Part shown: positions 15,759 through 22,656 of the stretch, piece by piece
Layout: each line of letters starts with the position of its first letter
Numbering within the stretch: the first letter of the stretch is position 1
NCBI GenBank assembly: GCA_934162325.1
Contig: CAKPIH010000011.1
Location: forward strand, 1-32,176
Reading direction: 5' to 3'
Origin: an uncultured Bacilli bacterium
GTDB taxonomy: Bacteria > Bacillota_I > Bacilli_A > RF39 > UBA660
DNA: 32,176 nt
Made by a program: the position numbers and the translations under genes
The notes under the pieces: model-generated
The model's database searches: none
Told to the model about the DNA's origin: nothing
Seen by the model: the letters and a program-made list of their open reading frames with translations, nothing else

Positions 15759-16294
15759 TGAAGAAGTTACTGAGAAGTAAATATAAAGAAATTAGAAGAA
15801 GTATTATTGATAAAGAAGATAGGAATAATATTATTTTTAATAGAGTTATTAATAATACTAAGGTTATAGATGCTGATACTCTACTTTTATATGTATCAAA
15901 TGAAGAAGAAGTAGATACTATAAATATAATTAAATACTTTATAAATAAAAAGAAAATTGGAGTACCAAGAATAGATAATGGTATAATGAATTTTTACTAC
16001 ATTAATTCATTAGATGAATTAATGGAAGGTTATTTTGGAATATTAGAACCTACTAGTAATAATAAAATAGAAGATTTTAGTAATACTGTATCTATTACTC
16101 CTGGTATATGTTTTTCTTATGATTTATATAGAATAGGTTATGGTAGAGGGTTTTATGATAAGTTTTATAGTAATCATGATGTCTATAAAATAGGATTATG
16201 TTATAGTGATTGTTTAATAAATAAAATAGATAATGATAAATATGATATTAAAGTAGATGAAATTATTACTGATAATAGAAAAAAGGTCTTGTAA
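15755..16294 (+). CDS. 5-formyltetrahydrofolate cyclo-ligase
   Basis: A 179-residue enzyme that uses ATP to turn 5-formyl-THF into 5,10-methenyl-THF, recovering a storage folate for one-carbon metabolism. The N-terminal KxxLRxxYKxIR helix, the FGILEP segment (about 93-98), ITPGICF and the signature IGYGRGFYDKF (about 126-136) that binds ATP phosphate are all in place. Length is typical for the family. An in-frame ATG at 15758 is an alternative start. It is the second gene of a coupled pair and is followed directly by a terminator. Confidence 0.92.
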   Translation: MMKKLLRSKYKEIRRSIIDKEDRNNIIFNRVINNTKVIDADTLLLYVSNEEEVDTINIIKYFINKKKIGVPRIDNGIMNFYYINSLDELMEGYFGILEPTSNNKIEDFSNTVSITPGICFSYDLYRIGYGRGFYDKFYSNHDVYKIGLCYSDCLINKIDNDKYDIKVDEIITDNRKKVL

Positions 16295-16310
16295 TAAGAC
16301 CTTTATTTTA
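16282..16310 (+). terminator. Rho-independent terminator
   Basis: AAAGGTCTT (16282-16290) pairs with AAGACCTTT (16296-16304) around GTAAT, followed by T-rich sequence. It overlaps the end of the cyclo-ligase gene and separates it from the converging tRNA. Confidence 0.85.
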
Positions 16311-16315
16311 ATATA

Positions 16316-16392
16316 TGGCGTCCTCGACTAGAATCGAACTAGCGACCTATTGCTTAGGAGGCAATTGCTCTATCCTACTGAGCTACGAGGAC
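16316..16392 (-). tRNA. tRNA-Arg (anticodon CCT)
   Basis: Read on the minus strand it folds into a full cloverleaf: acceptor GTCCTCG/CGAGGAC, D arm closed by GCTC/GAGC, anticodon stem ATTGC/GCAAT around CTCCTAA (anticodon CCT, reading AGG), T loop TTCGATT, discriminator G and an encoded CCA end (TGG at 16316-16318 on the plus strand). It is 77 nt long including CCA. Confidence 0.95.
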
Positions 16393-16445
16393 ACAAGTAA
16401 ATTATATCATATAACAACAAAAAATAGAATAAAAAAATTAAAAAA

Positions 16446-16474
16446 TTGATACCAAAATAAAAAAATGTTATAAT
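16446..16474 (+). promoter_or_regulatory. Promoter of the MATE gene
   Basis: TTGATA (16446-16451), 17-nt spacer and TATAAT (16469-16474). It gives a leader of about 55 nt before the MATE coding start. Confidence 0.7.
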
Positions 16475-16480
16475 TAGTAG

Positions 16481-16528
16481 GTCGAGTTGTTATACAAACG
16501 TAAGTCTAGACGGGATGTACGTTTTTTT
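16481..16528 (+). promoter_or_regulatory. Leader attenuator, candidate guanidine-IV (mepA-type) riboswitch
   Basis: The leader between promoter and MATE start contains AAACGTA (16496-16502) pairing with TACGTTT (16518-16524) around a 15-nt loop with TCTAGACGGGATG, followed at once by seven T. That is a terminator placed ahead of the gene, hence a switch. The short size, the CTAG/CGGGATG loop and location before a mepA-like MATE exporter fit what I recall of the mepA motif, now the guanidine-IV riboswitch. The consensus was not checked against a model, so the class is a proposal; attenuation itself is better supported. Confidence 0.5.
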
Positions 16529-16534
16529 AAGGAT

Positions 16535-17029
16535 ATGGTGAAAAAAACAATTAGATTTAGGAAAAGAAAAATAGGTAAATTACTAATAAAGTTTTCTCTT
16601 CTATGTGTTATATCAATGTTAGTAGCTTCATTATATAACATCGTTGACCAAATATATATTGGTCATATATCAGAAGTAGATAGCCTAACTGGTGAAGCAA
16701 TTAGTATTCTATGTAATGGAGATACTAATGTTGTTTATCCATTTATATTAATTGCCCTTGCCATATGTCTTTTACTAGGAGATGGATCAGCCTCTTTATT
16801 TAGTTTATATTCTGGTAAAAAAGATAAAGAAGGAGCTAATAAAGCTATCGGAAATAGTATGGTTATGCAAATAATATTAATTATTATAGTTACAATAATA
16901 GGAATATTATTTAAAGATAATATCCTACATTTATTTGGAGCAACTCCAGATAATTATAAATATTCTAAAATACCATTGATTTTTTCTTTATTTTGTTCTA
17001 TTATATTCATTGCAAACCTCCCTGAGTAG
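16535..17029 (+). pseudogene. MATE-family exporter, truncated
   Basis: Only the first ~160 residues of a transporter family normally about 450 long. The visible part has the opening helix IKFSLLCVISMLVASLYNIVDQIYIGH, typical of MATE/MepA proteins, the LLLGDGSASLFSLYSGK loop of the second and third helices, and a further pair of helices. The frame ends at TAG 17027-17029, where the sequence changes from AT-rich coding DNA to a structured, more GC-rich segment. No remaining part of the gene is found downstream in the window. The start is ATG 16535 or GTG 16538, both just behind AAGGA. The product is not expected to transport. Confidence 0.85.
16976..17004 (+). promoter_or_regulatory. Promoter reading into the candidate ncRNA
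   Basis: TTGATT (16976-16981), 17-nt spacer and TATTAT (16999-17004). The expected start site, 17011-17012, coincides with the first base of the ncRNA closing stem. Confidence 0.55.
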
Positions 17030-17202
17030 TTATGCATATTGTAAACATGGAGCAAAAGAGTATTCTTGAGGTTCCGATATTTAGTAGCATAGACTACATT
17101 ACGGCATAGACCGTTTTAAATTGAATTTGAGTGTGCGATAGAGCACGTAACAGTTATTATACTGTTTTGGCAAACTATTTCAAGTGGAGGTTTGCTTTTT
17201 TT
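17012..17202 (+). ncRNA. Candidate structured small RNA of about 190 nt
   Basis: The ends are complementary: GCAAACCTCC (17012-17021) with GGAGGTTTGC (17186-17195), extended inward by AGTAGTT with AACTATT, and the 3' arm is followed by seven T. Inside are a GGAGC/GTTCC hairpin and three 4-bp hairpins with loops CATAGA (17088-17093), CATAGA (17105-17110) and GATAGA (17137-17142), then AACAGT/ACTGTT (17149-17166). A promoter starts exactly at the 5' arm. Together these describe an independent transcript. The topology of a long closing stem with an open centre recalls 6S RNA, but the multi-hairpin centre does not fit well. A short element with 10-bp inverted ends is the other reading. Class unknown. 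Confidence 0.55.
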
Positions 17203-17232
17203 GTGAAAAATTGAAAAATTTTGATGGTTAGG

Positions 17233-17262
17233 TTGCGGACATAGTCTGCCGTATGATATAAT
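17233..17262 (+). promoter_or_regulatory. Promoter with embedded dyad upstream of the BRO/DinD gene
   Basis: TTGCGG (17233-17238), 18-nt spacer and TATAAT (17257-17262). The dyad GCGGAC-ATA-GTCTGC (17235-17249) lies across the -35 and spacer, where a bound repressor would block transcription. Autoregulation by the BRO-like product is plausible but not shown. Confidence 0.5.
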
Positions 17263-17269
17263 TAATTAA

Positions 17270-17432
17270 TATTAGAGCTTAACCTCGCATGGTACGAGGA
17301 ATATTAGTAATTGAATTTAATTTAAGTGCCGGGCAAAATGAATTTGGAAGGAGATGACCTGTAGTAATACAGGTAAACTAAGGTAACAACACATAACACC
17401 TTAGTAAAAAATAGCAAGAAGGAGGCAATATT
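17270..17432 (+). promoter_or_regulatory. Structured leader of the BRO/DinD gene
   Basis: About 160 nt of untranslated leader holds three hairpins: CCTCG/CGAGG (17283-17299), the perfect ACCTGTA-GTAA-TACAGGT (17357-17374) and CTAAGGT/ACCTTAG (17378-17404) with a 13-nt unpaired AC-rich loop. A ribosome site AAGGAGG and the TTG start follow. No coding frame of note is present. The hairpins may be operators in DNA or regulatory structures in RNA. Confidence 0.45.
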
Positions 17433-18287
17433 TTGAAAGAAAATAAATTGGATACTATCACAAATTTATTTGAAGGTAGTGAAATAAGAAGTATTTGGGA
17501 TAGTGAAAAACAAGATTATTATTTTAGTGTAGTTGATGTTATTAGTGCATTAACTAATGCTAATATTCCAAGAAACTATTGGAGCGATTTAAAAAGAAAA
17601 TTAAAAGAAGAGGGAAGTGAATTGCACGAAAAAATCGTGCAGTTGAAAATGATAGCCCTTGATGGAAAAAATAGGCAAACCGATACACTTGATACTGAAG
17701 GTATATTTAGACTTATTGAGTCAGTTCCTAGTCCTAAAGCAGAGCCATTTAAAATGTGGTTAGCCTCTTTAGGAAAAGAAAGAATTGATGAAGTATTTGA
17801 TCCAGAAAAAGCAATTGATAGAGCAATTGATTATTATCGTAAGAAAGGATATTCAGATAGTTGGATTGAAGTAAGATTAAAAGGAATTCTTAACCGTAAG
17901 AAGTTAACAGATGTATGGAAAGAAAATGGTATTACTAAAAATTATGAATATGCAATATTAACAAATGAGATTTATAAAGCCTGGTCTGGTATGAAAGCTA
18001 ATGAATATAAAGATTTTAAAGGTATAAGAAAAGAATCTTTAAGAGATAATATGTCAGATATAGAAGTAATACTAACTGATTTGGGGGAGGTAACTGCAAG
18101 AGATATAGCTAAAAAGGAGAGACCGCAAGGATTAAAAGATAATTTAAAAGTTGCCAAAAGAGGTGGTGATGTATCTAAAATAGCAAAAGAATCTTATGAG
18201 ATGCAAACTGGTCATAGTGCCATAACTAGTGAGAATGCACTTGATAGAAGATATGTTGATATGGATAAGCAATTAAAAGAAAAATAA
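17433..18287 (+). CDS. BRO-N domain, DinD-like protein
   Basis: A 284-residue protein from a TTG start 7 nt after AAGGAGG. The N-terminal half (about 10-115) is a BRO-N domain: IRSIWDSEKQDYYFSVVDVISAL, a two-strand region and the DTEGIFRLIESVPSPKAEPFKMWLA segment. This domain is common in phage antirepressors and DNA-binding proteins. The C-terminal half (about 165-270), with YEYAILTNEIYKAWSG, an FKGIRKESLRDNMS segment and GHSAITSENA, matches the layout of E. coli DinD, a damage-inducible protein. It sits directly after the truncated MATE gene and the ncRNA, so it probably arrived with them. Function in bacteria is unknown beyond likely DNA binding. Confidence 0.75.
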   Translation: MKENKLDTITNLFEGSEIRSIWDSEKQDYYFSVVDVISALTNANIPRNYWSDLKRKLKEEGSELHEKIVQLKMIALDGKNRQTDTLDTEGIFRLIESVPSPKAEPFKMWLASLGKERIDEVFDPEKAIDRAIDYYRKKGYSDSWIEVRLKGILNRKKLTDVWKENGITKNYEYAILTNEIYKAWSGMKANEYKDFKGIRKESLRDNMSDIEVILTDLGEVTARDIAKKERPQGLKDNLKVAKRGGDVSKIAKESYEMQTGHSAITSENALDRRYVDMDKQLKEK

Positions 18288-18403
18288 TTTAATAGAATTA
18301 AAATACTTTTACTCGAATAAGATATGATATTTTTGCTCATAAAATAAATATTAATTATATAAAAAACAAATAATTTATGATATACTTAAATAGAGGTAAG
18401 AAT

Positions 18404-19108
18404 ATGAAGAAGAGAAGTAAATTATTTGTTTTTATTTTATTGTTAGGAGTCTTATTTTATTTCAAAGACGATATATATAATTATACATATAGTATAATAA
18501 ATACATCTAATGAAAGTTATGATATTGAGAATTTACCAGATTATAATGGTAATAGTTATGTTATAGTTGATGATAATAATCCTTATTTTAAAGAAGAAGA
18601 ATATACTACTGATAGTTTTGAAAAGTATAGTGAACTTGATTCGTTAGGTAGATGTGGTGTTGCTTATGCTAATATAAGTAAAGAGTTAATGCCTACTGAA
18701 AAGAGGGGCTCTATTGGCTTTATAAAACCAAGTGGTTGGCATACTGTTAAATATGATCATATAGATGGTAAATATTTATATAATAGATGTCATTTAATTG
18801 GATACCAGTTAACTGGGGAAAATGCTAATGAAAAAAATTTAATTACTTGTACTAGGAGTATGAATACTAAAGGAATGTTACAATTTGAAAATATGGTAAC
18901 TAAATACATTAAAGATACTGGTAATCATGTTTTATATAGGGTAACACCAGTATTTGAAGGTAATAATCTAGTAGCAACAGGAGTAGAAATGGAAGCATAC
19001 TCAGTTGAAGATAATGGCGAAGGTATTAAATTTAATGTTTTTGTTTATAATATCGAGGATGATATTATAATAGATTATAAAACTGGTGATAGTAAACTTG
19101 CAAGTTAA
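18404..19108 (+). CDS. Secreted or anchored DNA/RNA non-specific nuclease (EndA-like)
   Basis: A 234-residue protein with an N-terminal membrane segment (about 6-22), then a beta-beta-alpha-metal nuclease domain. The active-site motif reads YNRCHLIGYQLTGENANEKN, where family members have DRGH or NRCH before the LIG segment; the His is the general base, and the Asn in EKNLITCTRSMN coordinates the metal. GMLQFENMV follows as in family members. EndA-type nucleases act at the outer membrane face to degrade external DNA, for nutrition or DNA uptake. ATG 18404 follows AGAGGTAAG and is preferred over ATG 18377. No competence genes are nearby. Confidence 0.85.
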   Translation: MKKRSKLFVFILLLGVLFYFKDDIYNYTYSIINTSNESYDIENLPDYNGNSYVIVDDNNPYFKEEEYTTDSFEKYSELDSLGRCGVAYANISKELMPTEKRGSIGFIKPSGWHTVKYDHIDGKYLYNRCHLIGYQLTGENANEKNLITCTRSMNTKGMLQFENMVTKYIKDTGNHVLYRVTPVFEGNNLVATGVEMEAYSVEDNGEGIKFNVFVYNIEDDIIIDYKTGDSKLAS

Positions 19109-19140
19109 ATTTAGTATATAGTAATAACTATGAATATGAT

Positions 19141-19220
19141 AGTCTACTAAAGACTCCAATATAGACTAAGAATTAGGCTAGATTGGACATGAAAATACCT
19201 TGGATTTTCATGGAAGGTGG
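19141..19220 (+). ncRNA. Structured intergenic element with probable pseudoknot
   Basis: Three adjacent structures: AGTCT/AGACT (19141-19155); a hairpin at 19156-19186 in which CCAAT, TAG and CTAA pair with TTAG, CTA and ATTGG, separated by two A-G mismatches; and CATGAAAAT/ATTTTCATG (19188-19212), whose loop ACCTT (19197-19201) is complementary to AAGGT (19214-19218) just after the stem. It lies between the nuclease gene and the NfeD promoter with no T run, so it is not an ordinary terminator. Whether it is a 3' UTR, sRNA or riboswitch fragment cannot be told. Confidence 0.45.
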
Positions 19221-19229
19221 TAAATGTTA

Positions 19230-19258
19230 TTGCAAATACTTTGGTATTTTGTTATACT
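19230..19258 (+). promoter_or_regulatory. Promoter of the NfeD/SPFH operon
   Basis: TTGCAA (19230-19235), 17-nt spacer and TATACT (19253-19258), about 35 nt before the NfeD start. Confidence 0.65.
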
Positions 19259-19295
19259 ATAACTAGATGAGACATATTTTGTAGTAGGTGGTAGA

Positions 19296-19721
19296 ATGGA
19301 AAATTTTTATATATGGCTTTTACTAGCAGTAATACTTGGAATAATAGAAATATCTACAACTAATTTAGTTAGTATTTGGTTTGTGATAAGTAGTTTACTT
19401 GCTATGGTGAGTTCTTTATTTACTGATAATATATTAATACAAATTGCTATATTTGTCTTAGTAGGAGTATTACTTATGCCTATTAGTAGAAAGTTATATA
19501 GTAAAATTAAAATGAATAATAGTAGAACTAATATTGATAGGATAATAGGAATGAAGGGGATTGTAACTGAGGATATTATTAAAGATGATATTGGAGAAGT
19601 AAAGGTAGATGGTAAGAAATGGTCAGCTTATTCCGATACTGATATTTCTAAAGGAGAAAATATAAAAGTATTATCTATTAATAGTGTTAAATTAAAAGTA
19701 AAAAAATGGGAGGAAAAATAA
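19296..19721 (+). CDS. NfeD-family membrane protein
   Basis: A 141-residue short NfeD. Three hydrophobic segments (about 4-25, 26-43 and 47-66) are followed by a small OB-fold domain (about 80-140) with the family's GMKGIVTED opening and a GEVKVDGKKWSAYSD strand pair. Short NfeD proteins accompany SPFH proteins in most bacteria and are thought to help assemble membrane microdomains. Here the SPFH gene begins 1 nt after the stop, so the pair is co-transcribed from the promoter at 19230. Confidence 0.88.
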   Translation: MENFYIWLLLAVILGIIEISTTNLVSIWFVISSLLAMVSSLFTDNILIQIAIFVLVGVLLMPISRKLYSKIKMNNSRTNIDRIIGMKGIVTEDIIKDDIGEVKVDGKKWSAYSDTDISKGENIKVLSINSVKLKVKKWEEK

Positions 19722-19722
19722 T

Positions 19723-20610
19723 ATGGAATTATTAATTGCTATATTAGTAATTGTGGTAATATTTATAATACCAAATATTAAAGTAGTACCACAGGCTAGA
19801 AGTTATGTTATAGAAAGACTTGGTAGTTATTTAACTACATGGAATAATGGTTTACATTTTAAGATACCATTTGTAGATAGGGTATCTAATAAAGTAAGTT
19901 TAAAAGAAATAGTAAAGGATTTTGCACCACAACCTGTTATAACTAAAGATAATGTTACTATGCAAATAGATACAGTGGTTTATTTTCAAATAACAGATCC
20001 TAAGTTATATACTTATGGTATCGAAGATCCGATTAATGCTATTGAGAATTTAACTGCTACTACACTTAGAAATATTATTGGTGAGTTAGAACTTGACCAA
20101 ACTTTAACTTCAAGAGATATTATTAATTCTAAGATGAGAAGTATTTTGGATGAAGCTACTGATCCATGGGGAATTAAAGTAAATAGAGTAGAAGTGAAAA
20201 ATATACTTCCACCTAGAGATATTCAAGAAGCTATGGAGAAGCAAATGCGTGCTGAAAGAGAAAGAAGAGAGAAGATTCTTCAAGCTGAGGGGGAAAAGAA
20301 ATCTAGTATTTTGATAGCAGAAGGTGAAAAAGAATCGGCTATATTAAAGGCAGAAGCTCATAAAGAAGCACAAATTAAGATGGCTGAAGGAGAAGCAGAA
20401 GCTTTACTTAAAATGAAGCAGGCAGAGGCTGATGGTATTAGATTATTAAAAGAAGCTAAAGCAGACTCGTCAGTTCTTACTTTAAAAAGTTATGAAGCAC
20501 TAGAGAAATTAGCAGATGGTAGTTCTACTAAGATTATTATTCCATCAGATATGAGTGGTATAGCATCTTTTGGAACGGTAATTAATGAAATGATTGATAA
20601 GAAGAAATAA
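19723..20610 (+). CDS. SPFH/stomatin-family protein (QmcA/slipin type)
   Basis: A 295-residue membrane-associated scaffold. An N-terminal hydrophobic hairpin (about 2-19) precedes the SPFH domain, which opens with VPQARSYVIERLGSY and includes VTKDN-like ITKDNVTMQIDTVVYFQITD and the DPWGIKVNRVEVKNI segment. A long Glu/Lys/Ala coiled coil (about 165-250) contains heptad-like AEGEKE repeats and would drive oligomerisation. Homologues form large rings in the membrane and gather protease or transport complexes. It is paired with NfeD as in most genomes and ends before a weak TCCATGTATATGGA hairpin with T run. Confidence 0.92.
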   Translation: MELLIAILVIVVIFIIPNIKVVPQARSYVIERLGSYLTTWNNGLHFKIPFVDRVSNKVSLKEIVKDFAPQPVITKDNVTMQIDTVVYFQITDPKLYTYGIEDPINAIENLTATTLRNIIGELELDQTLTSRDIINSKMRSILDEATDPWGIKVNRVEVKNILPPRDIQEAMEKQMRAERERREKILQAEGEKKSSILIAEGEKESAILKAEAHKEAQIKMAEGEAEALLKMKQAEADGIRLLKEAKADSSVLTLKSYEALEKLADGSSTKIIIPSDMSGIASFGTVINEMIDKKK

Positions 20611-20669
20611 TCCATGTATATGGATTTTTCTTTTGAATATTTGTTCGTATTATTTTTTCTTTAAATCTA

Positions 20670-20698
20670 TTGACAATATTTAAAAAAAGTGGTAGTAT
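20670..20698 (+). promoter_or_regulatory. Promoter of the surface-protein/sortase operon
   Basis: Consensus TTGACA (20670-20675), 17-nt spacer and TAGTAT (20693-20698). The adhesin ATG at 20730 follows AAGGGAGG. Confidence 0.75.
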
Positions 20699-20729
20699 AT
20701 ATACCAATTTCAAAGGGAGGTTTTATATT

Positions 20730-22019
20730 ATGAAATTAAAGAATATTTTATTTAGTTTAATTATGTTAGTTAGTATGCTATTTATAGGTACTGCTAATGC
20801 GGAGACTACTGCTCCAAGTAGTTATGTTATTGATGGTAGTAAATTACATACTATTTATGGATCTAGTTATTTAAGTGGTAGTCAATATATTGATATACAA
20901 TTTAAAAAAACTACTGATGGTAAGATTATTTACTGTATAGAAAGAAGTAAAGCACCAATTGGTTCTGGTACTACAGAAAAATATACTTTACAAAAAGAAC
21001 TTAGTTCAAAAGTTGCTTATGTTATGGAAAATGGTTATCCAAATAAAAGTATATTTGGTAATGCTGATAAGGATTATTATACTACTGGGTTAGCTATTTG
21101 GTATGTAATTAATCCTAATGATTCGACATTTGAATATTTTAATTTAGCTAATGGTACTTATCGTGGTAATTCTAGTGATATAGTTGTAGAAATGGCTAAA
21201 CTTGTTAATGGTGCTAATAGTTATTCTTATACTAATCCTTCTATTAAAATTAATAATAGTAATAGTAATTTATCTTTATCAAGTGATGGTAAATATTATG
21301 TAAGTTCTAGTATGGGTGTTAAGACTACTGGTACTGTTGGTAATTATACTGTTAGTTTAAGTAATGCACCTGAAGGTACTATTGTTACTGATACAAAGGG
21401 AAATGCTAAAACTACTTTTGCTACTAATGAATCTTTCTTAGTTAAGGTTCCTGTAAGTAATGTTAAAAAAATATCTAATGAGTTTCAGGTTAATGTTTCT
21501 GCTAAAGGAACTATTAATAAGGCTTATGCTTATACTTCTACTCGTTCTAATGTTCAAAATACTGGTGCTTTATATCCAGAAAATTCTAATGTAAATGATA
21601 GTACTACTGTTAAGCTTAATGTTGTTACTGTTGTTGAAATTAGTAAAGTTGATGTAACTACTGGTGAAGAGTTAGCGGGAGCTCATCTTGAACTTAAAGA
21701 TGAAAAAGGTAATTTAATTGAAGCTTGGGTATCTACTAATGAATCACATGTTATTGAAGGTCTTGCTCCTGGTAAATATACTTTAACTGAGGTAATTGCT
21801 CCAGATGGATATGAATTATCTAAAGAGACTGTTACATTTGTAGTTAAAGAAGATGGTACTGTTGATGGTAAGGTTATTATGTATAATACTCCTGAAACTA
21901 TTGAAGTACCTAGTACAGGAACATTTAAGACTATTGCAACATCTTTAATTGGATTACTTATTATAGGACTTGGTTCTGTAATTGTATACAGAAATTATAA
22001 AAAGAATGAAGAAAATTAA
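20730..22019 (+). CDS. Sortase-anchored surface protein: degenerate thioester domain plus SpaA-like domain
   Basis: A 429-residue wall protein. The signal peptide (about 1-25) ends in ANA. An N-terminal domain (about 40-150) resembles thioester domains of Gram-positive adhesins: YCIERSKAP holds the Cys, and VAYVMENGYPN and TTGLAIWYV match the NGYP and TQLAIWY signatures. The thioester-forming Gln is Gly here, so the covalent bond should not form. A beta-rich middle (about 160-300) and a SpaA/Cna-B-type domain (about 308-390; VVEISKVDVTTGEELAGAHLEL, GLAPGKYTLTEVIAPDGY) follow. The C-terminus has VPSTG, a hydrophobic helix and a basic tail, a variant LPxTG sorting signal. The sortase gene overlaps the 3' end by 14 nt. 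Confidence 0.88.
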   Translation: MKLKNILFSLIMLVSMLFIGTANAETTAPSSYVIDGSKLHTIYGSSYLSGSQYIDIQFKKTTDGKIIYCIERSKAPIGSGTTEKYTLQKELSSKVAYVMENGYPNKSIFGNADKDYYTTGLAIWYVINPNDSTFEYFNLANGTYRGNSSDIVVEMAKLVNGANSYSYTNPSIKINNSNSNLSLSSDGKYYVSSSMGVKTTGTVGNYTVSLSNAPEGTIVTDTKGNAKTTFATNESFLVKVPVSNVKKISNEFQVNVSAKGTINKAYAYTSTRSNVQNTGALYPENSNVNDSTTVKLNVVTVVEISKVDVTTGEELAGAHLELKDEKGNLIEAWVSTNESHVIEGLAPGKYTLTEVIAPDGYELSKETVTFVVKEDGTVDGKVIMYNTPETIEVPSTGTFKTIATSLIGLLIIGLGSVIVYRNYKKNEEN

Positions 22020-22635
22020 TTTAAAATATCAAATAGCAGCGGGAGTAATACTAGTTATATGTGGTACTCTCGTTTTGCTTTCTGATTACATTAAAGATAA
22101 AAGGGATGTTGTATTTAGTGAAATGAATTTGGCATTATCTTCAATGAATATGGATGATAGTCTTGATAATCAAGATGAAAATATTGATAATGTAGAAGAA
22201 AATAAAGGGGAAAATCCTAATTATACTTATGAAGAATATTTAGGTATTATTGATATTAGTAAGATTAATTTATATAAGGGATTTTATAATAAAGATTCTA
22301 ATCTTAATAATGTTAAGTTTAATTTATATGTTTTACCGGAATCTAATTATCCTGATATTAATGGTGGTAATCTTATTATAGCGGGTCATTCTGGTAATTA
22401 TAATAATAGTTATTTTGCTAATTTATATATGTTAGAAGTTAATGATGATATTGTTATTCACTATAATAATAAAAAATATGTATATAAAATTGATAAGATA
22501 TATAATGAAAAAAAGACTGGTAGAGTTAGAATTCTTAGAAATAAGAATAATACTACGCTTACACTTATTACTTGTACAAAGGATGATAATTATCATCAAA
22601 CGATATATATTGCATATTTAACTAGTGTTGAATAA
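22006..22635 (+). CDS. Sortase
   Basis: A 209-residue transpeptidase with one N-terminal membrane helix (about 7-26), an acidic linker and a sortase barrel (about 70-205). The catalytic His lies in IIAGHSG (about 124) and the Cys in TLTLITC (about 192). The Arg expected near the C-terminus, before the last strand, is replaced: the sequence reads YHQTIYIAYL, with Gln at the Arg place. It starts inside the end of the adhesin gene, so it is presumably dedicated to that substrate's VPSTG signal. ATG 22006 is chosen over the TTG at 21982 because it opens directly before the membrane anchor. Confidence 0.88.
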   Translation: MKKINLKYQIAAGVILVICGTLVLLSDYIKDKRDVVFSEMNLALSSMNMDDSLDNQDENIDNVEENKGENPNYTYEEYLGIIDISKINLYKGFYNKDSNLNNVKFNLYVLPESNYPDINGGNLIIAGHSGNYNNSYFANLYMLEVNDDIVIHYNNKKYVYKIDKIYNEKKTGRVRILRNKNNTTLTLITCTKDDNYHQTIYIAYLTSVE

Positions 22636-22656
22636 AATTTAAAGAAAGGGGTGAAA

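Noticed and set aside
16316..16392. Attachment site in tRNA-Arg for an integrated element
   Set aside because: No repeat of the tRNA 3' end was found near the suspected insertion, and no integrase is present.
17012..17432. Group II intron or IStron interrupting the MATE gene
   Set aside because: A GTGCG-like string occurs at 17133, but no domain V hairpin, no intron-encoded protein and no continuing MATE exon downstream were found.
17972..18157. Minus-strand open frame inside the BRO/DinD gene
   Set aside because: Shadow of a clear coding region, with no ribosome site or recognisable domain.
17012..18287. Retron-like arrangement: inverted-end ncRNA upstream of a gene
   Set aside because: The ends resemble a1/a2 repeats, but the downstream protein is BRO-N/DinD-like and no reverse transcriptase with a YADD motif is present in the window.
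20605..20640. Terminator-like hairpin after the SPFH gene
   Set aside because: TCCATGTATATGGA followed by a short T run is weak, so I mention it in the gene entry and do not list it as a separate feature.
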